A stretch of 64,000 bases of DNA from Halorussus gelatinilyticus (GCF_023238445.1 NZ_CP096658.1:496001-560000), one strand, 5' to 3'. Shown: positions 26,304-35,441, counted from the stretch's first letter. A program made the numbers and translations. The notes: generated from the sequence alone by a model not told the origin.

Positions 26304-27382
26304 GCCTGCTCCGCTCCGTCGCCCGCGAACTCAAGAACGACTTCGTTGGCGCGGCGACGACGCCCCTCGACCTGTACCGCGAACTCCGGTACACCGCTGC
26401 GGGCGTCCGCTCGGGGGAGATCTCCCCGATGCGTCCGCTGAAGACGGCGGGACTGACGCTGGGCGCGCTGGTCGCCGTCCTCACGCTACTGTTCCCCATC
26501 TACTGGATTCTCATCTCGGCGCTGTCGGGAACCGGCGGGTCGATACACTCCGTCGACGGACTGCGACTGCTCCCGGAGAAGCCGTCGCTCCAGCCGTTCA
26601 TCTGGGTCATCGGCGACCTCATCCTGCCCAGCTACGAAATCGGGCTCGGCATCCCGTTCAGTGATTCGACGCTGGTGTTCAACACGCCGGGGTTCGAACT
26701 CCTCGACGCCTCCGACTACGGCGTCGAGAGCCCGTCCGGGTTCAAGAAGTTCTTCTGGAACAGCCTCATGGTCGCCATTCCGACGGTGATACTCGGGATG
26801 TGTCTCATCGTCCCCGCGGCGTACGCGCTGTCCCGCCGGGAGTTCATCGGCCGTCGGAAGATTCTGTTCGGCTACGTGCTGTTGACGCAGGTCGGCGGCG
26901 GTCTCGGTATCGCGCTGCTCATCGGACTCTACACTGTGTTCGTGCAAGTCGGTATCAACGACAACAAACTCGCGCTGTCGGTCTACTACGCCGCGACCGC
27001 GGTCCCGTTCAACACGTGGCTGTTGAAGACGTACATGGACGGCATCCCGGTCTCCTACGAGGAGGCCGCAGTCGTGGACGGCGCGCCCGCGTGGCGCGTC
27101 GTGGTCGAAGTCATCCTGCCGCTGTCGAAGGCGGGACTGGCGACCGTCTTCATCTTCACCTTCCTGACGGGATGGACCGAGTTCGTCGTGGCTCAGACGC
27201 TGTTGGGGACCGAGAACTACACGCTTCCGGTCGGCCTGTTCTCGCTCGTCTCCGAGTACTCGGTGCCGTGGGCGCGGTTCTCGGCGTTCGCGCTGACGTT
27301 CGCGTCGCCGATAATGCTCGTCTACCTGTTCGCCCAGCGGTACATCGAGGGCGGACTCTCGTTCGGCGGGATGGAAGGCTGA
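26300..27382 (+). CDS. Sugar ABC transporter permease (MalG-like)
   Basis: The second permease, 360 residues from a GTG start that overlaps the TGA of the upstream gene (GTGA), the best-supported start; the open frame extends 16 codons further up but without merit. It has an extended N-terminus (about 70 residues), six helices with a large loop after helix 1 (about residues 90-150), and the EAA motif VSYEEAAVVDGAPAWRV. It pairs with the MalF-like protein and the MalK-type ATPase. Confidence 0.92.
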   Translation: MSLLRSVARELKNDFVGAATTPLDLYRELRYTAAGVRSGEISPMRPLKTAGLTLGALVAVLTLLFPIYWILISALSGTGGSIHSVDGLRLLPEKPSLQPFIWVIGDLILPSYEIGLGIPFSDSTLVFNTPGFELLDASDYGVESPSGFKKFFWNSLMVAIPTVILGMCLIVPAAYALSRREFIGRRKILFGYVLLTQVGGGLGIALLIGLYTVFVQVGINDNKLALSVYYAATAVPFNTWLLKTYMDGIPVSYEEAAVVDGAPAWRVVVEVILPLSKAGLATVFIFTFLTGWTEFVVAQTLLGTENYTLPVGLFSLVSEYSVPWARFSAFALTFASPIMLVYLFAQRYIEGGLSFGGMEG

Positions 27383-27561
27383 AATCGCCTCCGTTCCTGT
27401 CGGCCCAAAACGATTTTCTTGGAGGATCGCTGGCTTCCGGTCGCCGCGACGAGAAACGAACCCCGGACGAGCGAATTAGACGATGCACGGCCGAACGGCG
27501 CGCCAGCCGACGAAATCCTAGAATGAGAACATACTTTTCGGGAGGCCGTCGAAGGGAGTCC

Positions 27562-28521
27562 ATGGACCTGACGGTCGCCGTCGCTCACTACCCCGAAGGC
27601 GCTGGCCACGCCACCCGGATGCTCGCGGTCGGGCAGGCCTTCGAAGACGCGGGTGCGGACATCGCGCTTGCGGGCGGCGGCCCCGGCTCGCGCTTCATCG
27701 AACACAACGGCTACGACGTGTTCCGGGCGGCCCCGGTGGACTACATCGGCGACTACCAGCAGGGGTCGCTCGGCCGCGTCCTGACCAGAAGCCTCCCCTA
27801 CAGCGGCAAGCGCGTCTTCGACCTCGTGCGGTGGCTCCGCCGGGTTGACCCCGCGGCGCTGGTGACCGACGACATGTTCGCCGCGATGGCCGCGTCGCTA
27901 ACCGGGACGCCGCTCTACATCGTCACGCACAACGCGGCGTCTTACTACGACGCCGCTGTCGAACAGGTGTTCACGTGGCTCCTCAACCGCTATCAGTTGG
28001 GCGCGGCCGAATCGTTCCTCTATCCCGCGGTCTGGCCGCCCGACGAGGGCGACCCGCCGGGAGTGACTCACGTCCCGCCCGTCGCGCTCGACCCCGCGGG
28101 CTGTCGCGGTCCCGACGAGGAAATCGGCGTGCTGGTCGTCCCGAGCGTCTACTCCACGAACTTCGACGTCCTCGCCGAGACCTTGCGGACCGAAGGCCAC
28201 CGCGTGACGCTGGTCGGCGACGACGACTGGGAGGCCGTGCCCGCGCTCTTACCGTGGATTCGGGCCGCCGACGTGGTGGTCTGCTCCGGGTACTCGACCG
28301 TGATGGAGGCCGCGGTCGGGGGGACGCCCTGCGTGGTTTACCCCTTCACCGACGAGCAACACGGCGTGACCCGCGTCATCGAGCGCCGGGGCGTCGAGGG
28401 GTTTCAGGTCGAACACTCCGTCACGCACGTCGCGCGGGCGGTCCGCCACCCGCCCGAGTCGCCGGACCACGACAACGGCGTCGAGCGCGTGGCCGACCAC
28501 GTCCTCGACGCGCTGACCTGA
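27562..28521 (+). CDS. GT28-like glycosyltransferase
   Basis: A 319-residue protein with a GT-B fold. The N-terminal domain has YPEGAGHATRMLAVGQAF, the glycine loop typical of MurG/MGDG-synthase relatives; the C-terminal domain has ADVVVCSGYSTVMEAAVGGTPCVVYPFTDEQ, the nucleotide-sugar site. It probably transfers a sugar to a lipid or other acceptor. An ATG 13 codons upstream (27523) is possible, but the first residues there are not family-like. It is 54 bp upstream of the GHMP-family gene. Confidence 0.85.
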   Translation: MDLTVAVAHYPEGAGHATRMLAVGQAFEDAGADIALAGGGPGSRFIEHNGYDVFRAAPVDYIGDYQQGSLGRVLTRSLPYSGKRVFDLVRWLRRVDPAALVTDDMFAAMAASLTGTPLYIVTHNAASYYDAAVEQVFTWLLNRYQLGAAESFLYPAVWPPDEGDPPGVTHVPPVALDPAGCRGPDEEIGVLVVPSVYSTNFDVLAETLRTEGHRVTLVGDDDWEAVPALLPWIRAADVVVCSGYSTVMEAAVGGTPCVVYPFTDEQHGVTRVIERRGVEGFQVEHSVTHVARAVRHPPESPDHDNGVERVADHVLDALT

Positions 28522-28575
28522 CCAGTTTTTGCCACTGTCGGAACTACGAACCCCGTTGCTCGCCAACCCGACTGT

Positions 28576-29541
28576 ATGGCACGAGTCGCGGCCGGGGCGC
28601 GCCTGCACTTCGGCTTTCAGAACCTGTCGCTGGCCCACCAGCGTCTCTACGGGTCGCTCGGGGTCGCGCTCGATTCGCCCGAAGTCGAGGTGGTCGCGGA
28701 CCCCGCGGAGTCGGTGCGCTGTTCGCACGACGACGCCCGCGAGTACGTCCGCCGAGCGGTCGAACTGCTGGACGTACCGGGCGCGGAGGTGACCGTCGAG
28801 CGAACCCTGCCGCGGCACGTCGGTCTCGGGAGCGGGACGCAGTTGGCGCTCGCGGTCCTCGCGGCGGTCGCGCGCGCTCACGACCGCGAGGCACGGGTCC
28901 GCGAGCGCGCCCCGAAGCTCGGCCGCGGCGGTCGAAGCGGCGTCGGAGTGGCGACCTTCGAGTCCGGCGGGTTCGTCCTCGATTCGGGCCACCCGACCGA
29001 GCGGTTCACGGCCGACCGACCCGCGCAGGGCGCGTGGTCGGTCCCGGCGGTCGCGGCCAGCCACGAGGTCCCCGAGGACTGGCGGTTCGTGGTCGTCCTC
29101 CCCGACGCGGAACCCGGTCGGAACGGCGACGACGAGGAGGCCAGCATGCGCTCGGTGGTCGAGCGCGCGGACCCGCAACTCGCCGACGAAATCGCCGCGG
29201 TCGTGACTCGTCGCGTCCTCCCTGCGGTCGCCGAGGGCGACGTCGAGGCGTTCGGCGCGGCGGTCGCCGAGGTGGGCCGACTCAACGGCGCGTGGTACGC
29301 CGACGAGCAGGGCGGCGTCTACCGCCCGCCCGTCGGCGAACTCGTCGCAGAACTGTCGGGAGCGCCCGCGATAGCCGGTGCTGGTCAGTCGTCGTGGGGG
29401 CCCGCGGTCTACGCCGTGACCACCGACGAGCGTGTGGCCGCGGCCCGCGAGGCGGCACACGCGGCGCTCTCGGCGGCGGGCGTCGGCGGCGACGTGCTGG
29501 TCGCCGAACCTCGGAATCGCGGAGCGGACATCGATGGATGA
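28576..29541 (+). CDS. Beta-ribofuranosylaminobenzene 5'-phosphate synthase family protein (GHMP fold)
   Basis: The 321-residue protein starts ARVAAGARLHFGFQNLS, as in beta-RFAP synthases, with the glycine-rich loop LPRHVGLGSGTQLALAV and a RGGRSGVGVATFESGGFVLDSGH segment. In methanogens the enzyme joins p-hydroxybenzoate (or p-aminobenzoate) to PRPP in tetrahydromethanopterin synthesis; haloarchaeal homologues are of uncertain substrate, since these organisms are thought to use folate. The C-terminus (AIAGAGQSSWGPAVYAV) also matches the family. Confidence 0.85.
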   Translation: MARVAAGARLHFGFQNLSLAHQRLYGSLGVALDSPEVEVVADPAESVRCSHDDAREYVRRAVELLDVPGAEVTVERTLPRHVGLGSGTQLALAVLAAVARAHDREARVRERAPKLGRGGRSGVGVATFESGGFVLDSGHPTERFTADRPAQGAWSVPAVAASHEVPEDWRFVVVLPDAEPGRNGDDEEASMRSVVERADPQLADEIAAVVTRRVLPAVAEGDVEAFGAAVAEVGRLNGAWYADEQGGVYRPPVGELVAELSGAPAIAGAGQSSWGPAVYAVTTDERVAAAREAAHAALSAAGVGGDVLVAEPRNRGADIDG

Positions 29542-29954
29542 CCGGATTCAGCGAGTGATGGAACTCGGCGGATGACAGAACTCGGCGGTGAATGGCACAG
29601 TCCTCTCGGAGTAGTCGGACTGGCGGTTTGCGAGGTCATCGACACTGGTGGCCGACTCGCCACCTCCCTGCCCGCAACCGCCGGAAGACGGTTCCGCTTG
29701 GCCGCCGGCCTGCGCGGACCGTGTCTTCCGAGGTCACGCTCACGTTTCTCGTGGCGCCTTGAGGCACGAACCGCTCGCGTGACCGCACGAAACGTCCGGG
29801 CGAGGTTCGTCCCGACTTCGTATTTGAAGGTTAGCGTACGAGGGGCGAACCGTGGTTCGGTGAGTCGGGCCGCGAGAGGTGGCGGTCCATTCGCGCGAAG
29901 GCCCGATAGACGAAAGACCCAAGCACCCCCGCCGAGACGCCTGAGACGAGAGTT
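29542..29954. other. Intergenic region of 413 bp
   Basis: No credible gene. Near its left end a phrase (GAACTCGGCGG) occurs twice within 25 bases. GC is high and no clear TATA element lies 25-30 bases before the KaiC-like gene start at 29955. Confidence 0.45.
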
Positions 29955-30791
29955 ATGGACCGAGTCCCGTTCGGCGTCTCCCGACTCGACGACATCATCG
30001 GCGGTGGCGCGCCGCCCGGAAGCGTGGTCCTGCTGGCGGGCGAGGCCGGGGCCGGTGCCCGCGAGTTCTGCTACACCAGCGCGACCATCAACGGGTTGGC
30101 CCACACCGACGAAGAGCAGTTCGACCTCCACTACGGCGACGTGTCCGACCACGCCGCGGTCCCCGAGGACATCCACTACGTCTCCTTTACCGCGAGCGGC
30201 GACGAACTCCGGCGCGAAATCGAGTTCACGATGAGCGAGGAGATCGTCCGCGCGGGCGTCGAGACCGTCGAGTTCGCCGACTTCAGTCAGGAGTACTTCC
30301 AGCTATCGGCCATCCCCCGCGAGTGGTACACCCGCAAGACGCAGACCATCACCGACCTCGGGCAGGGGAGCGACCGCCGCGGCGTGCTGGAGGCGCTCGG
30401 GGAGTACCTCAACGAACACGCGACCGGCAACCTCGTGGTCATCGACTCGCTGACGGACCTCGCCCGCGCGCCGAACGAACACCTCGACTGGAGCGACATC
30501 ACCCTGCTGGTCAAGGGTCTCCAGAAGGCCTCTCGCACATGGGACGGCCTGATTCTCGTTCTCGTCAATCAGGAGGCACTCTCGGACACCCAGATGGGGA
30601 GTCTGATGGGCGCGGCCGACGGCACCATCGCTTTCGAGTGGGAGACCGGCGGTAACGAGCGCGACCGGGTGATGTTCGTCCGGGAGTTCCGCGGCGTGCT
30701 GTCGCGGTTGGAGGCCGAGGACATCATTCGGTTCGAGACCGAGATTCACGACGCCGGCTTCGACGTGAGTAACGTGCGGAAGATTCGCTAA
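29955..30791 (+). CDS. KaiC/RecA-like ATPase-fold protein with degenerate P-loop
   Basis: A 278-residue protein of the KaiC-like RecA fold: GVSRLDDIIGGGAPPGSVVLLAG at the start, Walker B-like NLVVIDSLTDLA, and a C-terminal VMFVREFRGVLSRLE. The P-loop reads GEAGAGAR at 29-36, so both the catalytic Lys and the following Ser/Thr are lost (Ala35, Arg36); it probably does not hydrolyse ATP normally. Haloarchaeal relatives are annotated as HTR-like proteins with unclear signalling roles. It is convergent with the 166-residue gene, 3' ends overlapping by 4 bases. Confidence 0.85.
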   Translation: MDRVPFGVSRLDDIIGGGAPPGSVVLLAGEAGAGAREFCYTSATINGLAHTDEEQFDLHYGDVSDHAAVPEDIHYVSFTASGDELRREIEFTMSEEIVRAGVETVEFADFSQEYFQLSAIPREWYTRKTQTITDLGQGSDRRGVLEALGEYLNEHATGNLVVIDSLTDLARAPNEHLDWSDITLLVKGLQKASRTWDGLILVLVNQEALSDTQMGSLMGAADGTIAFEWETGGNERDRVMFVREFRGVLSRLEAEDIIRFETEIHDAGFDVSNVRKIR

Positions 30792-31288
30792 TCGGCGTCG
30801 GTCGTATCGACGTAGCCGTCGTCAACCTTCTCCGCCAACCCCAACAACACCGCCCAGTCGAGCAAGAACTCGACTCGTTCACCCCAAATCGTCTCCCACG
30901 AGCTCGGATTCTTGTGATGCTCCCACGTCGGTACCTCGTCTTCGAACGCCTCGAACATCTCCGCGGCAGAAAGCGGCGTCTCGACGTCGGCCAGAATCTC
31001 CAACAGCGCGGGCACACCGAAGACGTTCTCGCGGAACTGCTCGGCCAGAAACTCCGGCGTCGGGTCCTCGCGCGTCCGGGTGAACCCGGAGGACTGCTCC
31101 TCAGCAAGTCCGAGCGCGCGCAGGAACGTCAGCCACGTCCGGGCCTCGTCGCGGCTCGTCAGGTCCGTCCGGTCGAGCATTCGGGCGCAGCAGTCGTCCT
31201 CGCTACCGGGCACGAGGGGCACCGCGCGCTGTGCGTCGGCCACGAAGTCGAGGGTTCGTGGGGGTTCGGGAACCAGTTTGAATTGCAT
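30788..31288 (-). CDS. Hypothetical protein, 166 aa
   Basis: A small acidic protein with no signal or membrane segment. It has two DEARTWLTFLRALGLAEE and VEFLLDWAVLLGLAEKV segments that look like an internal duplication of a helix-rich unit, perhaps winged-helix-like. It is 37 bp downstream of mch on the same strand, so probably in its transcript. No family was recognised. Confidence 0.75.
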   Translation of the reverse strand: MQFKLVPEPPRTLDFVADAQRAVPLVPGSEDDCCARMLDRTDLTSRDEARTWLTFLRALGLAEEQSSGFTRTREDPTPEFLAEQFRENVFGVPALLEILADVETPLSAAEMFEAFEDEVPTWEHHKNPSSWETIWGERVEFLLDWAVLLGLAEKVDDGYVDTTDAD

Positions 31289-31325
31289 CGAGTGTCACCT
31301 CCGTTCTGTCTCGTCGTCCGAGGAC

Positions 31326-32258
31326 TCAGATACCGAAGCTCTCGGCCAGTAGCTCCTCGTCGCGCTCGCCGACGACGTAGGTGTCGCCGCCGATTACATC
31401 GACTGTCGCGCGGGCGGGCGCGAACACGCCCTCTTCGACCTCGTAGAAGTCCCAATCGACCGACTCGAAGATGTCCGCGAAGTGGGTGCCGTACTCGTCG
31501 TTGGCGGTCGAGACGATCTCGTCGAAGCGGTCGAACTCCTCGCGGACGGTGACGTGGACCTCACCGCCGTAGGCCAGCGCGTCGTTCGTCCGCGCGATGG
31601 CGGTCTCCTCGTCGCCAGCCACGGGCGCGACCGGTGCGGAGCCGGTGATGCTCACCACGTTGAGCGGGTCGTAGCCGAGCTCCGAGAGGCGGAAGACGGT
31701 CATCTCTGCCGCGCGCGAGGCGATGCTGACGCTCCCCGCGAGGCACGCCGTGGGGACCGCCGCGAGGAAGACGCTGCTCGTCTCGACGCCGGTCAGGTCC
31801 GCGACCTGCTCGGCGGCCGCTTCAGTGGGGTAATCGTCACTCTCGACGGCCAGCACCGCGAAGTCGCTCACGTCCTCGTAGCCGACGCGCGCGAACTCGT
31901 CCTCCTCGGCGACGAGCGCGCGGGCCGGGCCGCTCCCGAGTCCCTCGAAGTCGTCGGTCGCGACCTCCCAGCCAGCTTTCTGCGAGCAGAGCAGGGCCAG
32001 CGCGGGGTGGTCGCTCGTCAGTTCGACGTGTTGGAACGGCGCGCCCGCCACCTCGTCCATCCGGGTCTGGACCGTGGCGAGACCGGCGGTCTGCATCTCC
32101 GCAAGGAGGAGTCCGGCTTCGACGCCGCCGTCGAACTCGTGGCCGAAGTCGAGGACGGTGGCTCCGTTGTCGAGTTCGCGCGCGCCGATGTCCAACTCCT
32201 CGGCGAAGTCCAGCGCTTCGTCGGCGAGTTCCAGCGCGTTCCGATTGAGACTGTCCAT
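31326..32258 (-). CDS. mch: Methenyltetrahydromethanopterin cyclohydrolase (Mch)
   Basis: The 310-residue protein has Mch signatures: MDSLNRNALELADEAL, GGVEAGLLLAEMQTAGLA, LTSDHPALALLCSQKAGW and VVSITGSAPVAPV. In methanogens and methylotrophs it converts methenyl- to formyl-tetrahydromethanopterin; in haloarchaea it presumably serves C1 metabolism on tetrahydrofolate-type cofactors. A TATA-like GATAAACG lies about 30 bases upstream of the ATG. Confidence 0.95.
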   Translation of the reverse strand: MDSLNRNALELADEALDFAEELDIGARELDNGATVLDFGHEFDGGVEAGLLLAEMQTAGLATVQTRMDEVAGAPFQHVELTSDHPALALLCSQKAGWEVATDDFEGLGSGPARALVAEEDEFARVGYEDVSDFAVLAVESDDYPTEAAAEQVADLTGVETSSVFLAAVPTACLAGSVSIASRAAEMTVFRLSELGYDPLNVVSITGSAPVAPVAGDEETAIARTNDALAYGGEVHVTVREEFDRFDEIVSTANDEYGTHFADIFESVDWDFYEVEEGVFAPARATVDVIGGDTYVVGERDEELLAESFGI

Positions 32259-32293
32259 GCGCGTGGGTTGGGCGTCACCCCGTAAACCGTTTA

Positions 32294-32779
32294 TCAGTCA
32301 GTAGTGCGCGAGGTGGCGTGGGTCCGAACCGCGGTCCCGTTCCCGACGAGATACGCGATGGGCGCTCCGATGTAGTCGCCGTGTCGGCCGTCGTCGCCGT
32401 AGTAGGCCGCGCCCTGACAGAGAACCACGACTCGATAGCCGCCGCGCACGGCCTCGACCGATTCGACGCTACAGCCGACGGTAATCTCGTTCACGGTCTC
32501 ACCGTCCATCGAGTTGTACATCCGGCGCTCCTCGTAGGCGACCGCGTATCGTTTCGCGGACTCCTCGGTCCACGTCTCCGGGGGGTCGGGCGGCGACTTC
32601 GGTCCGGGCGGGAGGTCGTGGCGTCTCCGCGGAAGCGTCGTCGGTGTCCGCTCGGTCGTCGGCGTCCTTCCGGGCGTAGCGGTCGGCGAGTCCGACCGTC
32701 GCTCGCCCGCACAGCCAGCGAGGAGACCCGCCACGGAACCGCACGAGAGCCGAAGAAACTGCCGTCTGGAGACGTTCAC
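32294..32779 (-). CDS. Small Tat-type lipoprotein, unknown function
   Basis: A 161-residue protein with a textbook Tat signal (SRRQFLRL) and lipobox LAGC (Cys23), then a Thr/Pro/Arg-rich linker (residues 24-65) and a compact C-terminal domain of about 95 residues (EESAKRYAVAYEERRMYN, GYRVVVLCQGAAYYGDD). It starts at GTG 32779, which is required to include the RR motif. It is presumably attached to the outer face of the membrane. Confidence 0.78.
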   Translation of the reverse strand: MNVSRRQFLRLSCGSVAGLLAGCAGERRSDSPTATPGRTPTTERTPTTLPRRRHDLPPGPKSPPDPPETWTEESAKRYAVAYEERRMYNSMDGETVNEITVGCSVESVEAVRGGYRVVVLCQGAAYYGDDGRHGDYIGAPIAYLVGNGTAVRTHATSRTTD

Positions 32780-32825
32780 GGCCGAACGTTACCGCGGTAT
32801 GGTAAGTGTTTTGTCGTCTCGTGAG

Positions 32826-33137
32826 TTATCGCTCGCGCTTGGCCTCCCTCCCCAGCGCTTCCTCGACCGCATCGACTTTCTCGTGCGCGCGTTGCTCGCG
32901 CGTGCGCTTGTCGTCTATCTTCAGGAACGTACTCACGCGGTCGCCGTCCACCGCTTCGTGGGCGGCCTGCGCCGCGGCGAACAGTTCGTCCACGGTTTCG
33001 GCCTCGACGACGGTCCCCATCGGATTGGTCTCGTAGGACACGTCGAAGTCGTCCAGCGCGGCGACGGCCTTCGCCACCTCGTCCGCCATGCTTCCCTCAA
33101 CGACCGGAGCGACGCTCAGGAGTGCGATTGCGGTCAT
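32826..33137 (-). CDS. MTH1187/YkoF-type thiamine-binding family protein (DUF77)
   Basis: The 103-residue protein fits the MTH1187 family: an N-terminal strand ALLSVAPV, a helix with VAKAVAALDDF, the strand YETNPMGTVVEAE and DRVSTFLKIDDKR. Family members form tetramers and bind thiamine-like ligands; a transport or salvage role has been proposed. The C-terminus ends in a charged helix. It is monocistronic. Confidence 0.88.
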   Translation of the reverse strand: MTAIALLSVAPVVEGSMADEVAKAVAALDDFDVSYETNPMGTVVEAETVDELFAAAQAAHEAVDGDRVSTFLKIDDKRTREQRAHEKVDAVEEALGREAKRER

Positions 33138-33245
33138 AGCGAGTGGACCGACACGAGCCAGTACCTTTGCGGTTTTGTCCTGCCGGTCGTAACTCCAGAG
33201 TACTATACGGAGACGTAGCTATGGAAAACGGAAAACCGAGAGAAG

Positions 33246-33316
33246 TGCGCTGGCGGGGATTTGAACCCCGGTTGCGACCATGGCAAGGTCACGTGATACC
33301 ACTACACTACCAGCGC
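33246..33316 (-). tRNA. tRNA-Gly (GCC)
   Basis: A 71-nt cloverleaf on the minus strand: acceptor GCGCTGG/CCAGCGC perfectly paired, discriminator A, D-loop AGTGGTA, anticodon stem GACC/GGTC around a loop with anticodon GCC, and T arm CGGGG/CCCCG around TTCAAAT. CCA is not encoded and there is no intron. Confidence 0.95.
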
Positions 33317-33466
33317 CCTGCGAGTGCATTTCCAAATAATGCCCGGTTACTAAATAAGGCTTGCGAATCGAGCTAGAATCGGGAGACGGTGACACGATTC
33401 AAGTCCCGATTTACGGGGCTACGGGCTTTGTGACGCGCCCCCACGGGTAGAACCAAAGCGGCACCC

Positions 33467-33474
33467 TTTTAAGA
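33467..33474 (+). promoter_or_regulatory. TATA element upstream of the ribosomal protein operon
   Basis: TTTTAAGA about 60 bases before the first gene (33530) in the 213-bp gap after tRNA-Gly. It would give a short 5' leader of about 30 nt, and no closer TATA element is seen. Confidence 0.45.
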
Positions 33475-33529
33475 ACCAAGCCGGTACGATTCGCTACAGT
33501 CTAGTGAGCGGGCGCCGAAGCGTCACGGT

Positions 33530-34420
33530 ATGACCGTCAGCGTACTCGTTCCGTCATCCCTCGTCCGGGAAGCCGAGGACAAACGCGAGGCAACTCGCAA
33601 AATCGGCTACGTCGCCCGCGCGGCGACGGTGTTCCGGGCCGACCGCCTCGTGGTCTTTCCGGACCCCGACGGCGAACGGCACTGGGGTGGCGGGTTCGTA
33701 AGCACCGTGCTGGAATACGCCGCGACGCCGCCCTACCTCCGAAAGGAGGTATTCGGCAAGCGGGACGAACTGGAGTACGCGGGCGTCCTACCGCCGCTCC
33801 GCGCCCCCTCACTGACCGGCTCCGAATCCGAGGGTTCGGGGTCGTTAAGACAGGGAATCGTGACCGAGGTCGGACCTGAAGGGCGCGTTCGGGTCAATTG
33901 CGGACTGCAACACCCGATCTCCCTCGTCACTCCGTCAGAAATGACGGTCGGCGAGGGGGAGCGCGTTACCGTCAGGATCTCTTCGCGAAGTCCGGTCCGT
34001 GCGAAACTCGTAGACCCGCCCCCTTCGGGCTGGTCGGTGACGCGCACGGACCTTCCGGCGGCACTCGACCGCGACGACGCGGGCGTCCGAATCGCGACGT
34101 CCCGCCACGGGGTCGAAGTGACGACCCGGCGGCTGACCGACGTGGTCGGCCGCGTCGAACGCGACGGCATGACCGTGGCGTTCGGTTCACCGGGTCGTGG
34201 CCTGCCGGAGATACTCGACCTCCCCACCGACTCGCTGGCCGACGGACGGCCCGGCGACGACGGGGAGGACGAGGCGGACGCGGAGTCCGGAGTCGAACAC
34301 GGCGCACCCAGCCGGTTCGACCTCTGGCTGAACGCGGTTCCGAATCAAGGCAGCGAGGTCGTGCGAACCGAAGAAGCGATGTTCGCCGCTCTCGCCTGCC
34401 TGAACCTCAAAGAGAAGTGA
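33530..34420 (+). CDS. Putative SPOUT-class RNA methyltransferase (COG2106)
   Basis: A 296-residue protein with a SPOUT-like split build: an N-terminal half (SVLVPSSLVREAEDKREATRKIGYVARAATVFRAD), a central beta insertion of OB type (about residues 105-165: QGIVTEVGPEGRVRVNCG) and the C-terminal knot end LNAVPNQGSEVVRTEEAMFAALACLN. Genes of this family precede rpl3 in many archaea. The RNA target is probably rRNA. An acidic insert sits at about residues 240-265. Confidence 0.88.
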   Translation: MTVSVLVPSSLVREAEDKREATRKIGYVARAATVFRADRLVVFPDPDGERHWGGGFVSTVLEYAATPPYLRKEVFGKRDELEYAGVLPPLRAPSLTGSESEGSGSLRQGIVTEVGPEGRVRVNCGLQHPISLVTPSEMTVGEGERVTVRISSRSPVRAKLVDPPPSGWSVTRTDLPAALDRDDAGVRIATSRHGVEVTTRRLTDVVGRVERDGMTVAFGSPGRGLPEILDLPTDSLADGRPGDDGEDEADAESGVEHGAPSRFDLWLNAVPNQGSEVVRTEEAMFAALACLNLKEK

Positions 34421-34424
34421 TACG

Positions 34425-35441
34425 ATGTCAGATACAAGCAGACCACGTAAAGGTTCGCTAGGGTTCGGCCCCCGCCAGCGCGCGACCAGTGAGGTGCCGC
34501 GCTTCAACTCGTGGCCCGACGGAGACGGCAGTCCGTCCCTTCAGGGCTTCGCGGGTTACAAGGCAGGCATGACCCACGTGGTGATGGTGAACGACGAATC
34601 CGATTCCCCGCGCGAGGGGATGGAGGAGACCGTTCCCGTCACCATCGTGGAGACGCCGCCGATGCGGGCAGTCGCTCTGCGAGCCTACGAAGACACGCCG
34701 TACGGCAAGAAGCCGCTGACGGAAGTGTGGGGCGATGACTTCCACGACCACCTCTCGCGCACGCTCGACGTGCCGGAGGACCACGACCCGGACGCCGCCG
34801 AGGACGAACTCCGCGCGGCGCTCGAAGACGGCGACATCGCCGACCTTCGGGTCGTCACCCACACCGTCCCCGACGAGGTTCCCAGCGTGCCGAAGAAGAA
34901 GCCCGACGTGATGGAGACTCGCGTCGGCGGCGGGTCGCTCGGCGACCGCGCCGACTTCGCGCTGGACCTCCTCGAAGACGGCGGGGAACACGACATGAAC
35001 GACGTGTTCCGCGCAGGGGAGTACACCGACATCAGCGGCGTTACGAAAGGTAAAGGTACGCAGGGTCCCGTCAAGCGATGGGGCGTCCAGAAGCGGAAGG
35101 GCAAGCACGCCCGGCAGGGATGGCGACGACGGATCGGCAACCTCGGTCCGTGGAACCCCTCCCGCGTCCGCTCGACGGTTCCCCAACAGGGCCAGACCGG
35201 CTACCACCAGCGCACCGAACTCAACAAGCGCCTCATCGACATCGGTGAGGACGACGACATCAACGTCGACGGCGGCTTCGTCAACTACGGCGAAGTCGAG
35301 GGTTCGTACGCGCTGGTCAAGGGGTCGGCTCCCGGTCCGGACAAGCGGCTCCTGCGTTTCCGCCCGGCCATCCGGCCGAAAGACCAGCCGCGCCTCGACC
35401 CCGAGGTGCGCTACGTAAGCACCGAATCCAACCAGGGATAA
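34425..35441 (+). CDS. rpl3: 50S ribosomal protein L3
   Basis: The 338-residue archaeal/eukaryal-type L3 has RPRKGSLGFGPRQRA at the N-terminus, GFAGYKAGMTHVVMV, and the long tentacle KGKGTQGPVKRWGVQKRKGK that reaches the peptidyl transferase centre. It starts the ribosomal protein part of the operon, 4 bp after the methyltransferase gene. Confidence 0.98.
   Translation: MSDTSRPRKGSLGFGPRQRATSEVPRFNSWPDGDGSPSLQGFAGYKAGMTHVVMVNDESDSPREGMEETVPVTIVETPPMRAVALRAYEDTPYGKKPLTEVWGDDFHDHLSRTLDVPEDHDPDAAEDELRAALEDGDIADLRVVTHTVPDEVPSVPKKKPDVMETRVGGGSLGDRADFALDLLEDGGEHDMNDVFRAGEYTDISGVTKGKGTQGPVKRWGVQKRKGKHARQGWRRRIGNLGPWNPSRVRSTVPQQGQTGYHQRTELNKRLIDIGEDDDINVDGGFVNYGEVEGSYALVKGSAPGPDKRLLRFRPAIRPKDQPRLDPEVRYVSTESNQG

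Noticed and set aside
33143-33376. Plus-strand frame over the tRNA-Gly region
   Set aside because: It runs antisense through the tRNA and has no domain; the tRNA explains the sequence.
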